From contig NZ_JAAIKB010000013.1 in assembly GCF_011040385.1 (NCBI RefSeq), forward strand, positions 91,143-155,142: a stretch of DNA of 64,000 nt, written 5' to 3'. A model generated the notes under the pieces. That model ran no database searches. It saw only the letters and a list, made by a program, of their open reading frames with translations, and had not been told where the DNA came from. The DNA comes from Falsiroseomonas algicola (GTDB lineage: Bacteria; Pseudomonadota; Alphaproteobacteria; Acetobacterales; Acetobacteraceae). The position numbers and the translations under genes were made by a program. Shown here in pieces: positions 44,497-54,532 of this stretch (position 1 is its first letter; the number at the start of each line of letters is the position of its first letter).

Positions 44497-46584
44497 ATGC
44501 GTATCCTCACGCGCTGCCGGCTGCTGGCCGGCACGGCGCTGCTTGCGCCCACGCTCGCCCTCGCCCAGGACGCCACGCCGGGCATCGCCATCACCGTCAC
44601 CGCGCCGCCCATCCCTGCGGCCTCCGCCACGCCCTCCAACGACCAGGCGACGGAGGAAGCCCGCCGAATCCCCGGCAATGTCTCCATCGTCCCGGCCGAG
44701 GCCTTCCTCGACCGCCCCGGCTCGACGACGCTGCGGCAGATGCTGGACCTCACGCCCGGCGTCTTCGCCCAGCCGAAATGGGGCGAGGATTCGCGCCTCT
44801 CGATCCGTGGCTCGGGTCTCGCGCGCAACTTCCACCTGCGCGGCGTGCGCCTGAGCCTCGATGGCATGCCGCTGAACCAGGCCGATGGCAGCGGCGATTT
44901 CCAGGAGCTCGACGCCCAGACGCTGCAGCGGCTGGAGGTGTTCCGCGGCGGCAATGCCTTCGCGCTCGGCGCCAATACGCTGGGCGGCGCGCTCAACGCC
45001 GTCTCCCAGACCGCGCGCAGCAACCCCGGCGGCACGGTGCGGCTGGAAGCGGGCAGTGACGGCTTCGCCCGCGGGTTGCTGAGCTACGGCGCCACGGCAG
45101 GCCAGGCGGATGCCTTCATCGCCTATTCCACGCTCTCCCAGGAAGGCTATCGCGACCACAGCGCCGGCCGCAGCCAGCGCGTCAACGGCAATGTCGGCTA
45201 TCGCTGGTCGGACAATGCGGAGACGCGTTTCTTCGTCACCTACAACAACATCTGGCAGCAGATCCCCGGCGCCGTGACGCGCGACCAGGCGCTGCGGTCC
45301 CCCCGCAGCGCCGCCACCGCGAACCTGACGGGCGACTACATGCGCAACATCGAAAGCCTCCGTCTCGGCAGCCGCACAGCGGTCCGCCCGATGGAGGGCG
45401 TGCTGCTGGAAGCCGGCGTCAGCCTGGTGCGGCGTGAACTGGACCACCCCATCTTCCAGTACATCGACCAGCGCAACGACGATGTCGCCGCCTATGCCCG
45501 CGCCACGCTCGATGGCGTGGTGGGCGGCATGGACCACCGCCTGGTGGTCGGCGCCAATGCCGCGATCGGAGTCACCGACAGCAACCGCTACGTGAACATC
45601 GGCGGCAGGCCCGGCGCGCGCACCGCCTCCTCGCTCGACCGCGCCCGCACCAACGACCTCTATGCGGAGAGCACGCTGCGCGTGCGCCCGGATGTCGCGA
45701 TCATCACGGGCCTGCAGGCGGGAGAGGCCTATCGCGCTTCCCGCGACCGCTTCCTGACGGAAGCCGTGACGGCCGCCGATCCCTTCCGCGACGACAGCGG
45801 CAGCGGCCGCTGGCAGTGGCTCAACCCGCGCTTCGGCGCGATCTGGGACATGACGGAGCAGTCGCAGCTTTTCGCCAATCTCACCTGGAGCACGGAGCCG
45901 CCGACGCTGTCGGACCTGACGCCGCTGGTGGCCGTGGGCGGCTTCTCCCGCCTCGATGCCCAGCGCGCGGTCACGGCGGAATTCGGCACGCGCGGCCGGC
46001 AGGGCGACCTCCGCTACGAGGTCACGCTCTACCGCTCCTGGATCCGGGATGAGATCCAGCTGCTGGCAGGACCGACGGCGGGCTCCTCCCTCGCGCAGAA
46101 TGTGGACCGCACCATCCACCAGGGGATCGAGGCCGGGGCGGACTGGCTGGCGGCGCGGGATGCGCTGGCGGTCGGCGACACGCTGCGGCTGCGCGGCGCC
46201 TATACCTTCAGCGACTTCCGCTTCGACGGCGACCGCAGCTATGGCGACAACGAGCTGCCCGGCGCGCCGCGGCACCTGCTGCGCGCCGAACTGCGCTACG
46301 CCCATCCCGCCGGCGGCTGGGTGGCACCGAACCTGGACTGGGTGCCGCAGGCCTTCTATGCGGACAACGCGAATACGCTGAAGACCAGCAGCTACGCCCT
46401 GCTGGGGCTCCGCGCCGGCTGGGATTTCGGCCATGGCGTCACAGCCTTCGCGGAGGCCCGGAACCTCGGCGATACGCGGTACATCGCCAGCACCAGCGTG
46501 GCGACGGTGGCGGCCGCGAACAGCGCGCTGTTCGAACCGGGCTTCGGCCGCAGCCTCTTCGCGGGTGTGCAGTTCCGCTTCTGA
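44497..46584 (+). CDS. TonB-dependent outer-membrane receptor, possibly for copper
   Basis: 695 residues from ATG 44497. A signal peptide (about 1-24) is followed by a TonB-box-like ITVTA. The plug domain (about residues 50-165) has LRQMLDLTPGVFAQ, LSIRGSG and LQRLEVFRGGNAFALGANTLGGALN. A 22-strand-type barrel follows and ends with the terminal Phe (SLFAGVQFRF) needed for outer-membrane insertion. It imports a ligand with TonB energy. The adjacent DUF2946 gene suggests a metal such as copper. The ligand is not proven. Confidence 0.88.
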   Translation: MRILTRCRLLAGTALLAPTLALAQDATPGIAITVTAPPIPAASATPSNDQATEEARRIPGNVSIVPAEAFLDRPGSTTLRQMLDLTPGVFAQPKWGEDSRLSIRGSGLARNFHLRGVRLSLDGMPLNQADGSGDFQELDAQTLQRLEVFRGGNAFALGANTLGGALNAVSQTARSNPGGTVRLEAGSDGFARGLLSYGATAGQADAFIAYSTLSQEGYRDHSAGRSQRVNGNVGYRWSDNAETRFFVTYNNIWQQIPGAVTRDQALRSPRSAATANLTGDYMRNIESLRLGSRTAVRPMEGVLLEAGVSLVRRELDHPIFQYIDQRNDDVAAYARATLDGVVGGMDHRLVVGANAAIGVTDSNRYVNIGGRPGARTASSLDRARTNDLYAESTLRVRPDVAIITGLQAGEAYRASRDRFLTEAVTAADPFRDDSGSGRWQWLNPRFGAIWDMTEQSQLFANLTWSTEPPTLSDLTPLVAVGGFSRLDAQRAVTAEFGTRGRQGDLRYEVTLYRSWIRDEIQLLAGPTAGSSLAQNVDRTIHQGIEAGADWLAARDALAVGDTLRLRGAYTFSDFRFDGDRSYGDNELPGAPRHLLRAELRYAHPAGGWVAPNLDWVPQAFYADNANTLKTSSYALLGLRAGWDFGHGVTAFAEARNLGDTRYIASTSVATVAAANSALFEPGFGRSLFAGVQFRF

Positions 46585-46592
46585 CCACGCCA

Positions 46593-46630
46593 TAAAAAAG
46601 GGCCGCCGGATCGCGCCGGCGGCCCCCTTT
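46593..46630. terminator. Bidirectional rho-independent terminator
   Basis: GGGCCGCCGG pairs with CCGGCGGCCC (10 bp). An A6 run precedes it and CCTTT follows, so it ends the KGG gene on the minus strand (T6 tail) and the receptor gene on the plus strand. Confidence 0.85.
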
Positions 46631-46646
46631 CATTCAGTACCGACGA

Positions 46647-47117
46647 TCAGCGGCGATTGCCGCCGCCGCTGCTCTGCCCGCCCTTGCGGCCGGCTTCGCT
46701 GGCCTTCTCGCGGTCCTGCGCGAAGTTGCCGCCACTGCCGCTGCCCTGGGAACCGCCCGAGGAGCCACCGCCACCCTGGCTGTGCTGGCCGCCGCTGCGG
46801 CCGGCCTCGGACGCCTTCTCCCGGTCATTGGCGAAATTGCCGGGGTTGTTCTCCCGCCCCTGGCTCTGCCCGCCCATGCGGCCGGCCTCGCTCGCCTTCT
46901 CGCGGTCATTGGCGAAATTGGCCGGGTTGTTCTCCCGACCCTGATGCGTGCCGCCGACCTGGCCGGCGCGGGCCGCCTTTTCGGGATCGTTCGCGAAATT
47001 GCCGGGGTTGTTCTCTCGCCCCTGGTGCTGCCCGCCGGTGCGGCCGGCCTCGGCCGCCTTCTCGCGGTCATTGGCGAAGTTGCCGGGATTGGAATTGCCC
47101 TGGTTGTTGCTGGCCAT
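46647..47117 (-). CDS. KGG-repeat (Con-10/GsiB-like) general stress protein
   Basis: 156 residues, very hydrophilic, with no membrane segment. Five imperfect repeats of about 20-24 residues follow the pattern NPGNFANDREKAAEAGRTGG with Gln-Gly-Arg linkers; the fourth and fifth are separated by a Gly/Ser-rich spacer. KGG proteins are small, disordered, and induced by starvation or desiccation; their molecular role is unclear. The gene is alone, closed by a strong terminator, with its promoter in the 372-bp gap facing the glycosyltransferase. Confidence 0.9.
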   Translation of the reverse strand: MASNNQGNSNPGNFANDREKAAEAGRTGGQHQGRENNPGNFANDPEKAARAGQVGGTHQGRENNPANFANDREKASEAGRMGGQSQGRENNPGNFANDREKASEAGRSGGQHSQGGGGSSGGSQGSGSGGNFAQDREKASEAGRKGGQSSGGGNRR

Positions 47118-47489
47118 GATGTCGTTCTCCCATCTCTCTCTCTACGATTGGGGCCGGCCCGGTTTCCCGGCGGCCCATCCTCCGACAGCCCGTGAAGGCC
47201 GGCGGCAGGGACGGGCGGAAGAACGCCGTCGCCGCGACGCAGGATGCCCGTCTTGCGCGGAATTCACGCGATGCGTTCGCGCAGCGGTGCTGAACCGTGC
47301 CGGTCGCGAACCGCCATCGTTCCCATCGCTGGCGCTCACGTCTTAGGAATCTTCGCCGGAACCGCAGCGCAGCATCCGGCGTTCTGGCCACATCCAGGAC
47401 GTCCGGATGGTCCAGGGCAGCGGCGGTCACGCCGCGCGACGTGAGGTCGCGTGCCCGTCCATCCGCCCGCCTCGCCAAAGGAGACCAGG
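47118..47489. other. 372-bp divergent intergenic region, KGG gene / glycosyltransferase
   Basis: There is no gene. The only recognisable signal is a possible EcfG-type promoter on the plus strand (47358-47383). Nothing convincing is seen for the minus-strand KGG gene. The sequence is somewhat lower in GC around 47255-47350. Confidence 0.5.
47358..47383 (+). promoter_or_regulatory. Candidate EcfG (general stress sigma) promoter
   Basis: GGAAC at 47358-47362 and CGTT at 47380-47383 are separated by 17 bp, matching the alphaproteobacterial EcfG pattern GGAAC-N16/17-cGTT. It lies 107 bp before the glycosyltransferase start. Short motifs like this can arise by chance. Confidence 0.4.
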
Positions 47490-48696
47490 ATGAACGAGGC
47501 CCCGCCTTGTGCTGCCACGCCTTGTGCGGAAGACGCACGCCCCGTGCTGCTCTGCCTCTCGCATCTCCGCTGGGACTTCGTCTTCCAGCGGCCGCAGCAC
47601 CTGATGACGCGTGCCGCCGCCACGCATGAGGTGATCTTCTTCGAGGAGCCGCTGCACCAGCACGTGTCCGAGCCGCGGCTCGACCTTTCGCCGCGCGCCG
47701 GCGGCGTCACCGTCGCGCAGCCGATCCTGCCGCATGGCACGGCCCCCGATGCCGCCATCGCCGCGCAGCGTGCGCTGCTCGACGATCTTCTCGCCGCGCG
47801 CGCCGGCCGCCGCCTGATCGCCTGGTTCTACACGCCGATGGCGCTCGCCTTCGCGGGGCACCTGCATCCCGACGTCACCGTCTATGACTGCATGGACGAG
47901 CTCTCCGCCTTCCGCGGCGCGCCGCCGGCGATGATCGAGATGGAGCGTCGCCTGATCGCCCGCGCCGACCTCGTCTTCACCGGTGGCCGCAGCCTCTATG
48001 AGGCCAAGCGCGGCCGCCATGCGCGCGTCCACTGCTTCCCCTCCTCCATCGATACCGCGCATTTCGGCCAGGCCCGGCAGGGCGCGGCGGAGCCGGAGGC
48101 GATGCGCGGCCTGAAGCGCCCGCGCCTCGGCTTCTTCGGCGTGGTGGACGAACGGATGGACATCGACCTCGTCGCGCAGCTGGCGGCGCTGCGGCCGAAC
48201 TGGTCGCTCATCATGGTCGGCCCCGTCGTGAAGATCGACGAAGCCTCCCTCCCGCGCGCCGCCAACATCCACTGGCTCGGCGGTCGCAGCTATGCCGACC
48301 TGCCGGCGCATCTCGCGCATTGGGACATCGGCTTCATGCCCTTCGCGCTGAATGAGAGCACGCGCTTCATCAGCCCGACCAAGACGCCGGAATTCCTCGC
48401 CGCCGGCCTGCCCGTCGTCTCCACGCCCGTCATCGACGTGGTGCGGGACTATGGCGATGCCGGCCTGGTCGAGATCGCCGACGACGCCGCCGCCATGGCG
48501 GCCAAGGTCGAGATGATGCTGGCGCGCGAACGCGCACCCTGGCTTGCCCGCGTCGATGCGCAGCTCGCCCGCAATTCCTGGGACATCACCTGGAACCGCA
48601 TGGCCGGGCTGATCCGCGACGTGACCTCACCGCAGGCAGCCGCGCGCAGCGGTGCCGGCGCATCCTTCCAGTCCATTCGCGCAGCGGGGGCGGCTC

Positions 48697-48704
<8 letters not shown>
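47490..48704 (+). CDS. Glycosyltransferase, TuaH-like / family 4 type
   Basis: 404 residues from ATG 47490, with AAAGGAG upstream. VLLCLSHLRWDFVFQRPQHLM near the N-terminus, LIAWFYTPMALAF, VYDCMDELSAF (donor-domain linker) and FISPTKTPEFLAAGLPVVSTPV near residue 310 (the nucleotide-sugar E-x7-E-like region) define a GT-B glycosyltransferase. Eight bp of overlap with glf shows translational coupling. Together they probably add galactofuranose or a related sugar to a surface polysaccharide. The acceptor is unknown. Confidence 0.83.
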
Positions 48705-49866
<1,162 letters not shown>

Positions 49867-49872
49867 ATGCCT

Positions 49873-49896
49873 GGGGGAGGCGCCATCGCCTCCCCC
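49873..49896. terminator. Hairpin between convergent glf and lysR genes
   Basis: GGGGGAGGCG-CCAT-CGCCTCCCCC is a perfect 10-bp stem ending at the lysR stop. It resembles hairpin 1 of the two-hairpin repeat but lacks the linker and second hairpin. Confidence 0.6.
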
Positions 49897-50811
49897 TCAC
49901 GGCCCGCCATGGTCGCTGAGCGCCGGGTCCAGCCGGAACTCGGCGGCCAGATGGTCCACCACCGCCCGCACGCGCGACGGCACCTGCCGCCGCGTCGGGA
50001 AGACGGCCTGGATCGGCAGCAGCGTCGGCGTCCAGCCCGGCATCACCGCCACCACGCGCCCGTCGCGCAACTCCTCCGCCAGCAGCCATAGCGGCGCCAG
50101 ATAGAGCCCCATGCCCGCCAGCACGGCGGCGCGGACCGCCTCGCTCGAACTCGCGCGGAAGCGGCCCTGCACGGGCACCAGCACCGGCCCGTCCGGCCCT
50201 TCGAAGGGCCAGGCCTCCCCGCTCGCGAGGCCGGTGAAGATCAGGCATTCGTGCCGCGCCAGATCCTCCGGCCGCTCCGGCGTGCCGGCGCGGGCCAAGT
50301 AGTCCGGCGTCGCCACCACGGCGCGGCGCGTCAGCCCAATGCGCCGCGCCACCACGGCGGGGTCGGTGATGGTGCCGATCCGGATCGTCGCATCCAGCCC
50401 CTCCTCCACCAGGTCCGCAGCCCGGTCGCCGAGCTGGAGATCGACCGAGAGCGCGGGATGGCGCGCCAGCAGCGCCGGCAGCCGCGGCACCACCTGCAGC
50501 CGCCCGAAGGCGACGCCGGCGCCGAGCCTGACGCGGCCCGCGACTTCGCCGCGCCGGTCGCCCACCGTGCCGATCGCCGCCTCCGCCGCCTCCAGCGCCG
50601 CCCGCGCCCGCGGCAGCAGCGCCAGCCCGTCCTCCGTCAGCGCGACGCCGGTGGAGGATCGGTGCAGCAGCCGCGCCCCCAGCCGCGCCTCCAGATCCGC
50701 CACCTGCCGCGAGACGGCGGGCTGGGAGGTGTTGAGCGCCCGCGCCGCGGCGGAGAAGCCGCCGAGTTCGGCCACGCGGAGGAAGGATCGGAAATGCAGC
50801 AGCAGGTCCAT
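49897..50811 (-). CDS. LysR family transcriptional regulator
   Basis: 304 residues from ATG 50811. The N-terminal helix-turn-helix reads FLRVAELGGFSAAARALN, with recognition helix TSQPAVSRQVADLEARLG. The C-terminal effector domain follows, with CRG (ArgP/CrgA-like) features such as RVRLGAGVAFGRLQVVPRLP and DATIRIG. It is divergent from a carboxymuconolactone-decarboxylase-family / peroxiredoxin / DMT operon, which it probably regulates. The effector is unknown. Confidence 0.9.
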   Translation of the reverse strand: MDLLLHFRSFLRVAELGGFSAAARALNTSQPAVSRQVADLEARLGARLLHRSSTGVALTEDGLALLPRARAALEAAEAAIGTVGDRRGEVAGRVRLGAGVAFGRLQVVPRLPALLARHPALSVDLQLGDRAADLVEEGLDATIRIGTITDPAVVARRIGLTRRAVVATPDYLARAGTPERPEDLARHECLIFTGLASGEAWPFEGPDGPVLVPVQGRFRASSSEAVRAAVLAGMGLYLAPLWLLAEELRDGRVVAVMPGWTPTLLPIQAVFPTRRQVPSRVRAVVDHLAAEFRLDPALSDHGGP

Positions 50812-50956
50812 GGCGCGCGATCCTGCCAAGGCCCGCGCGCGCCGCCCATACGGAAACCGGATGGCCCCGAGCCGGTCGCGCCGCGATCCGCCCGCGCCGC
50901 CACCGCGGCAAGGTCTCCTCACCGGCAAGGACGCCGACCCGAGAGGAGAGACCCCG

Positions 50957-51532
50957 ATGGCCCATTTCCCCACCCACACCGCCGACACCGCGCCGGAGGC
51001 CGCGCGCCCGACGCTCGCCGCCATCAAGGCCGGCTGGGGCTTCGTGCCCAATTTGCATGCCGGCCTGGCCGAGGCGCCGGTGGCGCTGGAGGCCTATGGC
51101 ACGCTGTTCGACCTGGTCGGCCGCAGCAGCTTCACCCCGGCGGAACAGCAGGTCGCCTTCCTCACCGTCTCCGCCATCCATGAATGCGAATACTGCGTCT
51201 CCGGCCATTCCATGCTGGCGGGCAAGGCGGGGCTGGATGGCGCGAGCATCGAGGCGCTGCGGGAAGGCGGCGCCCTGCCGGATGGAAGGCAGCAGGCGCT
51301 GCGGGCCTTCACCGCCTCCCTCGTCCTGAACCGCGGCCGCGTGCCGCCGGGCGAGGTCGAGGCCTTCCTCGCCGCCGGCTACACGGAAGCGCAGGCGCTG
51401 GAACTGCTGGTGGTGGTCGCCGCCAAGACCATCAGCAACTACGCCAACCACCTGGCCGGCACGAAGCTCGACGGCTTCATGGCCAGGACCGCCTGGGTCG
51501 CCCCCTCCCGCCGCGCCAAGGTGGCCGCGTGA
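50957..51532 (+). CDS. Carboxymuconolactone decarboxylase (AhpD-like) family protein
   Basis: 191 residues from ATG 50957, with GAGAGGAGAG upstream. The AhpD redox core HECEYCVSGHSMLAGKAG (Cys-x-x-Cys with downstream His) lies near residue 80. The following helices match alkylhydroperoxidase-like proteins. They reduce peroxides or maintain a peroxiredoxin. The peroxiredoxin gene follows with a 1-bp overlap, supporting that pairing. Confidence 0.9.
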   Translation: MAHFPTHTADTAPEAARPTLAAIKAGWGFVPNLHAGLAEAPVALEAYGTLFDLVGRSSFTPAEQQVAFLTVSAIHECEYCVSGHSMLAGKAGLDGASIEALREGGALPDGRQQALRAFTASLVLNRGRVPPGEVEAFLAAGYTEAQALELLVVVAAKTISNYANHLAGTKLDGFMARTAWVAPSRRAKVAA

Positions 51533-52176
51533 TGGGCGCGCTGCAGAACGACCTCGATGCCTTCCGCGCCGAATGGGCGCGGAAGGCCCCCGCCGAGGCG
51601 CAGGCGCTGATCGCCGGCCAGATCGCCGCGCTGGAGCAGGATGGCGCCGAGGACCGCATCCTGGCCGCGGGCGCGATGCTGCCCGACCTGGTGCTGCCCG
51701 ATGCCAGCGGCCGCCCCCGCGCGCTCCGCGACTTCGGCGCGGCGGTGATCGTCTTCTACCGCGGCGGCTGGTGCCCCTATTGCAACCTCCAGCTCCGCGC
51801 CTGGCAGAAGCGCCTGCCGGAGCTGGCCTCGCGGGGCCTCGCTTTGGTCGCGATCAGCCCGCAGCTTCCCGATGGCTCGCTCTCCACCGCGGAGCGCAAC
51901 GCGCTGACCTTCCCCGTGCTGTCGGACAGCGAGGATCGCGCCGGCCAGGCCTTCGGCGTCAGCTTCGCCCTGCCGGAGGACCTCATCGCCCTCTATCGCC
52001 GCTTCGGCCATGATCTGCCGGCGGTGAACGGCCCCGCGGGCTGGCGCCTGCCCATGCCGGCCACCTTCCTGGTCGGCGGCGACGGCCGCATCCGCTTCGC
52101 CCGCGCCGAGGCCGATTACCGCCGCCGCGTCGATCCCGACACGGTGCTGGCCCTGGTGGAGGAGGCGGTGGCATGA
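51532..52176 (+). CDS. Peroxiredoxin-like (AhpC/TSA) protein
   Basis: 214 residues from ATG 51532. The thioredoxin-fold active site is VFYRGGWCPYCNLQLRAW (about residue 80), with both Cys in WCPYC. An N-terminal helix of about 55 residues precedes DLVLPDASGRP. It should reduce peroxides using Cys, with the AhpD-like protein as likely electron partner. It overlaps the DMT transporter start (ATGA). Confidence 0.9.
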   Translation: MGALQNDLDAFRAEWARKAPAEAQALIAGQIAALEQDGAEDRILAAGAMLPDLVLPDASGRPRALRDFGAAVIVFYRGGWCPYCNLQLRAWQKRLPELASRGLALVAISPQLPDGSLSTAERNALTFPVLSDSEDRAGQAFGVSFALPEDLIALYRRFGHDLPAVNGPAGWRLPMPATFLVGGDGRIRFARAEADYRRRVDPDTVLALVEEAVA

Positions 52177-53090
52177 GCGCGACGGTCATGAAATCCCACA
52201 GCCTGATGCTCACACCCACGCTGCGCGGCCTGCTCTGGGGCCTGACCGCGGCGGTGATCTGGGGCGGCTACCTCTCCTTCGCCCGGGCGGGCATCACGGG
52301 CGGCCTGGCGCCGCTCGATTTCGCGCTGCTGCGCTATGGGACGGCCGCGCTGCTGGTCCTGCCGCTGCTGCCGCGGATCGGGATGCGCGACCTCGGTGGC
52401 ATCGGCTGGGGGAGGGGGGCGGTGCTGGCCCTGCTGGCCGGGCCCGCCTTCATCCTGCTCGGCACCTGGGGCTACCGCTTCGCGCCCCTCGCCCATGGCG
52501 CCGTGGTGCAGCCCGCCACCGTCACCATCGCCACCATGGCGCTGGCCATGCTGGTGCTGCGGGAGCAGATCGCCCGCCAACGCTGGATCGGCGTCGCCAT
52601 CGTCATCGGCGGCCTGGCGCTGGTCTCCGGCGCCGCCATGGCCCAGGGCGAGGCCTGGAAGGGCGATCTGATCTTCGCCGCGGCGGGCCTTCTCTGGGCG
52701 CTCTTCACCATCGCGTCGCGCCGCTGGAAGGTGGATGCTTGGCGCGCGACGACCGCGGTGGCGGTGATCGGCGGCGCCGCGGCCCTGCCGCTCTGGCTCG
52801 CCTTCGGCGATGGCCCGGCGCTGCTGGCGCAGGGCTGGCGCGTGATCGGCACCCAGGCGCTGGTGCAGGGCGCGCTTTCCGGCCTGCTGGCCGTGCATGC
52901 CTTCGGCCGGGCGGCGGCGCTGCTGGGCCCGGCGCGGGCGGCGATCTTCCCCGCCATGGTGCCGGCCCTGGCCGTGCTGGCGGGCATCCCGGTGGCCGGC
53001 GAATGGCCGGAGCCCGTGCAGTGGCTGGGCCTCGCGACCGTCCTGGCGGGGCTGCCCCTGGCCATGGGGTTGTGGCGCCCCCGGGCCTGA
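52173..53090 (+). CDS. DMT-superfamily (EamA) transporter
   Basis: 305 residues with ten hydrophobic helices in two EamA halves: LLWGLTAAVIWGGYLSFARAG, FALLRYGTAALLVLPLLPR, and a second repeat from LIFAAAGLLWALFTIASRRWK. It is the last gene of the AhpD-like/peroxiredoxin/transporter operon. The cargo is unknown. It is not closely similar to the other EamA protein at 40.5 kb. Confidence 0.87.
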   Translation: MSATVMKSHSLMLTPTLRGLLWGLTAAVIWGGYLSFARAGITGGLAPLDFALLRYGTAALLVLPLLPRIGMRDLGGIGWGRGAVLALLAGPAFILLGTWGYRFAPLAHGAVVQPATVTIATMALAMLVLREQIARQRWIGVAIVIGGLALVSGAAMAQGEAWKGDLIFAAAGLLWALFTIASRRWKVDAWRATTAVAVIGGAAALPLWLAFGDGPALLAQGWRVIGTQALVQGALSGLLAVHAFGRAAALLGPARAAIFPAMVPALAVLAGIPVAGEWPEPVQWLGLATVLAGLPLAMGLWRPRA

Positions 53091-53149
53091 ACACGCATGG
53101 CGTGCCGACCACACACCGATTCGTGTAGGCTCCACGACAGCAGATCAAC

Positions 53150-53200
53150 GGGTTACGAAACCGGCAATGTTTCGTAACCCAAGATTTCGCCATTCTTGGG
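53150..53200. promoter_or_regulatory. Two overlapping, mutually exclusive hairpins upstream of the DUF1800 gene
   Basis: GGGTTACGAAA (53150-53160) and TTTCGTAACCC (53170-53180) form a perfect 11-bp stem. CCCAAGA (53178-53184) and TCTTGGG (53194-53200) form a 7-bp stem. The two share CCC at 53178-53180, so they cannot both be fully formed. They lie 16-66 bp before the DUF1800 start. Confidence 0.6.
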
Positions 53201-53215
53201 TCGGAGCCTTCGCCC

Positions 53216-54532
53216 ATGAGCATCACGCCCCACCTCACCGTGCACCGGTTCGGTCTCGGGCCCCGCGCGGCCCTCCCCGCCGATCCGACCCAGGGCAACC
53301 CCTTGGCCTGGCTCGATGCCCAGACCATCGGCGCAGGCCCCCCCGTCCCGCCGCCAGAGGGCCGGGACGCCGCCTTCGCGCTCGCGGAAGGCTATGCCGC
53401 CTGGCGGGAGCATGACGCGACGCCGCCCCCCGCCGGCCAGCCCAGCCCCGTGACGCGGCTGTTCCGGGCGGAGCAGGAGGCCTGGACGAAGCACCTGCTG
53501 ACGGCGGAGGAGCCCTTCCGCGAACGCCTGGTGATGTTCTGGCTGAACCACTTCACGGTGGCGGAGCGCGGCGGCTTCGGCGTGACCACCGCCTATGCCG
53601 GCTTCCTGCGGGACGTGGTCCGCCCCCGCATCACCGGCCGCTTCGCCGACCTGCTGGTGGCGGTCTCCACCTCGCCCTCCATGCTCTACTACCTCGACCA
53701 GGTCGCCTCGGTCGGCCCCAACAGCAGCTTCGGCCGGCGCAGCGGACGCGGGCTGAACGAGAACCTGGCGCGGGAGATCCTGGAACTCCACAGCCTCTCC
53801 CCCGCCTCCGGCTACACCCAGGCCGACGTGACGGAGTTCGCCCGGCTGATGACGGGTTGGGGCGTGGAGCGGATGCGGGAGCCCTTCGGCACGATCTTCC
53901 GCCCCGCCAACCACGAACCCGGCCCCAAGACCGTGATGGGCAGGCGGTTCGAGGAAGGGCCGGCCGCCTATGAGGAGGCGCTCCGCTTCCTGGCGGCGCA
54001 CCCCGCCACGCTCCGCCACCTCGCCTTCAAGCTCGTCCGCCACTTCATCGCCGACGACCCGCCGCCCGACGCCGTGGCGCGGATCGAGGCCGTGCTGCGT
54101 GACACCGATGGCGACCTGGGCGCCGCCTCCCGCGCGCTGGTCCGCCTGCCCCAGGCCGCGAACCCGGCCCTGACGAAACTGCGGAGCCCCATGGAGTGGA
54201 TGCTCGCCATCCACCGTGCCGGCGGCACGACCGACCCGCGCCCGGTGATGGGCGGCATGGCAGCCCTGGCACAACCCCTCTGGAACGCCCCCCAGCCCAA
54301 TGGCTGGCCCGACACCGCGCAGGGCTGGGCGGGGCCGGAGGGCGTGATGCAGCGCCTCGACCTCGCCTATGACGTCGCCGGCCGCTTCGCCCGGCAGGAC
54401 CCGCGCGCGCTGCTCGCCAGCACCCTCGGCCCCCTGGCCGGCCCGGCGACAAGCCGCGCCGTCACCACCGCCGGCAGCGCACGGGACGCCATCGCCCTTC
54501 TCTTCGCCAGCCAGGAGATGCAGCGCCGATGA
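53216..54532 (+). CDS. DUF1800 domain-containing protein
   Basis: 438 residues. The DUF1800 layout is clear: HRFGLGPRAALP near the N-terminus, RERLVMFWLNHFTVAE, YYLDQVASVGPNSSFG, LNENLAREILELHSLSPASGYTQADV, and FKLVRHFIADDPP. No signal peptide is visible. It is paired with DUF1501 by a 4-bp overlap, an association seen widely in bacteria. The biochemical role of both is undefined. Confidence 0.92.
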   Translation: MSITPHLTVHRFGLGPRAALPADPTQGNPLAWLDAQTIGAGPPVPPPEGRDAAFALAEGYAAWREHDATPPPAGQPSPVTRLFRAEQEAWTKHLLTAEEPFRERLVMFWLNHFTVAERGGFGVTTAYAGFLRDVVRPRITGRFADLLVAVSTSPSMLYYLDQVASVGPNSSFGRRSGRGLNENLAREILELHSLSPASGYTQADVTEFARLMTGWGVERMREPFGTIFRPANHEPGPKTVMGRRFEEGPAAYEEALRFLAAHPATLRHLAFKLVRHFIADDPPPDAVARIEAVLRDTDGDLGAASRALVRLPQAANPALTKLRSPMEWMLAIHRAGGTTDPRPVMGGMAALAQPLWNAPQPNGWPDTAQGWAGPEGVMQRLDLAYDVAGRFARQDPRALLASTLGPLAGPATSRAVTTAGSARDAIALLFASQEMQRR

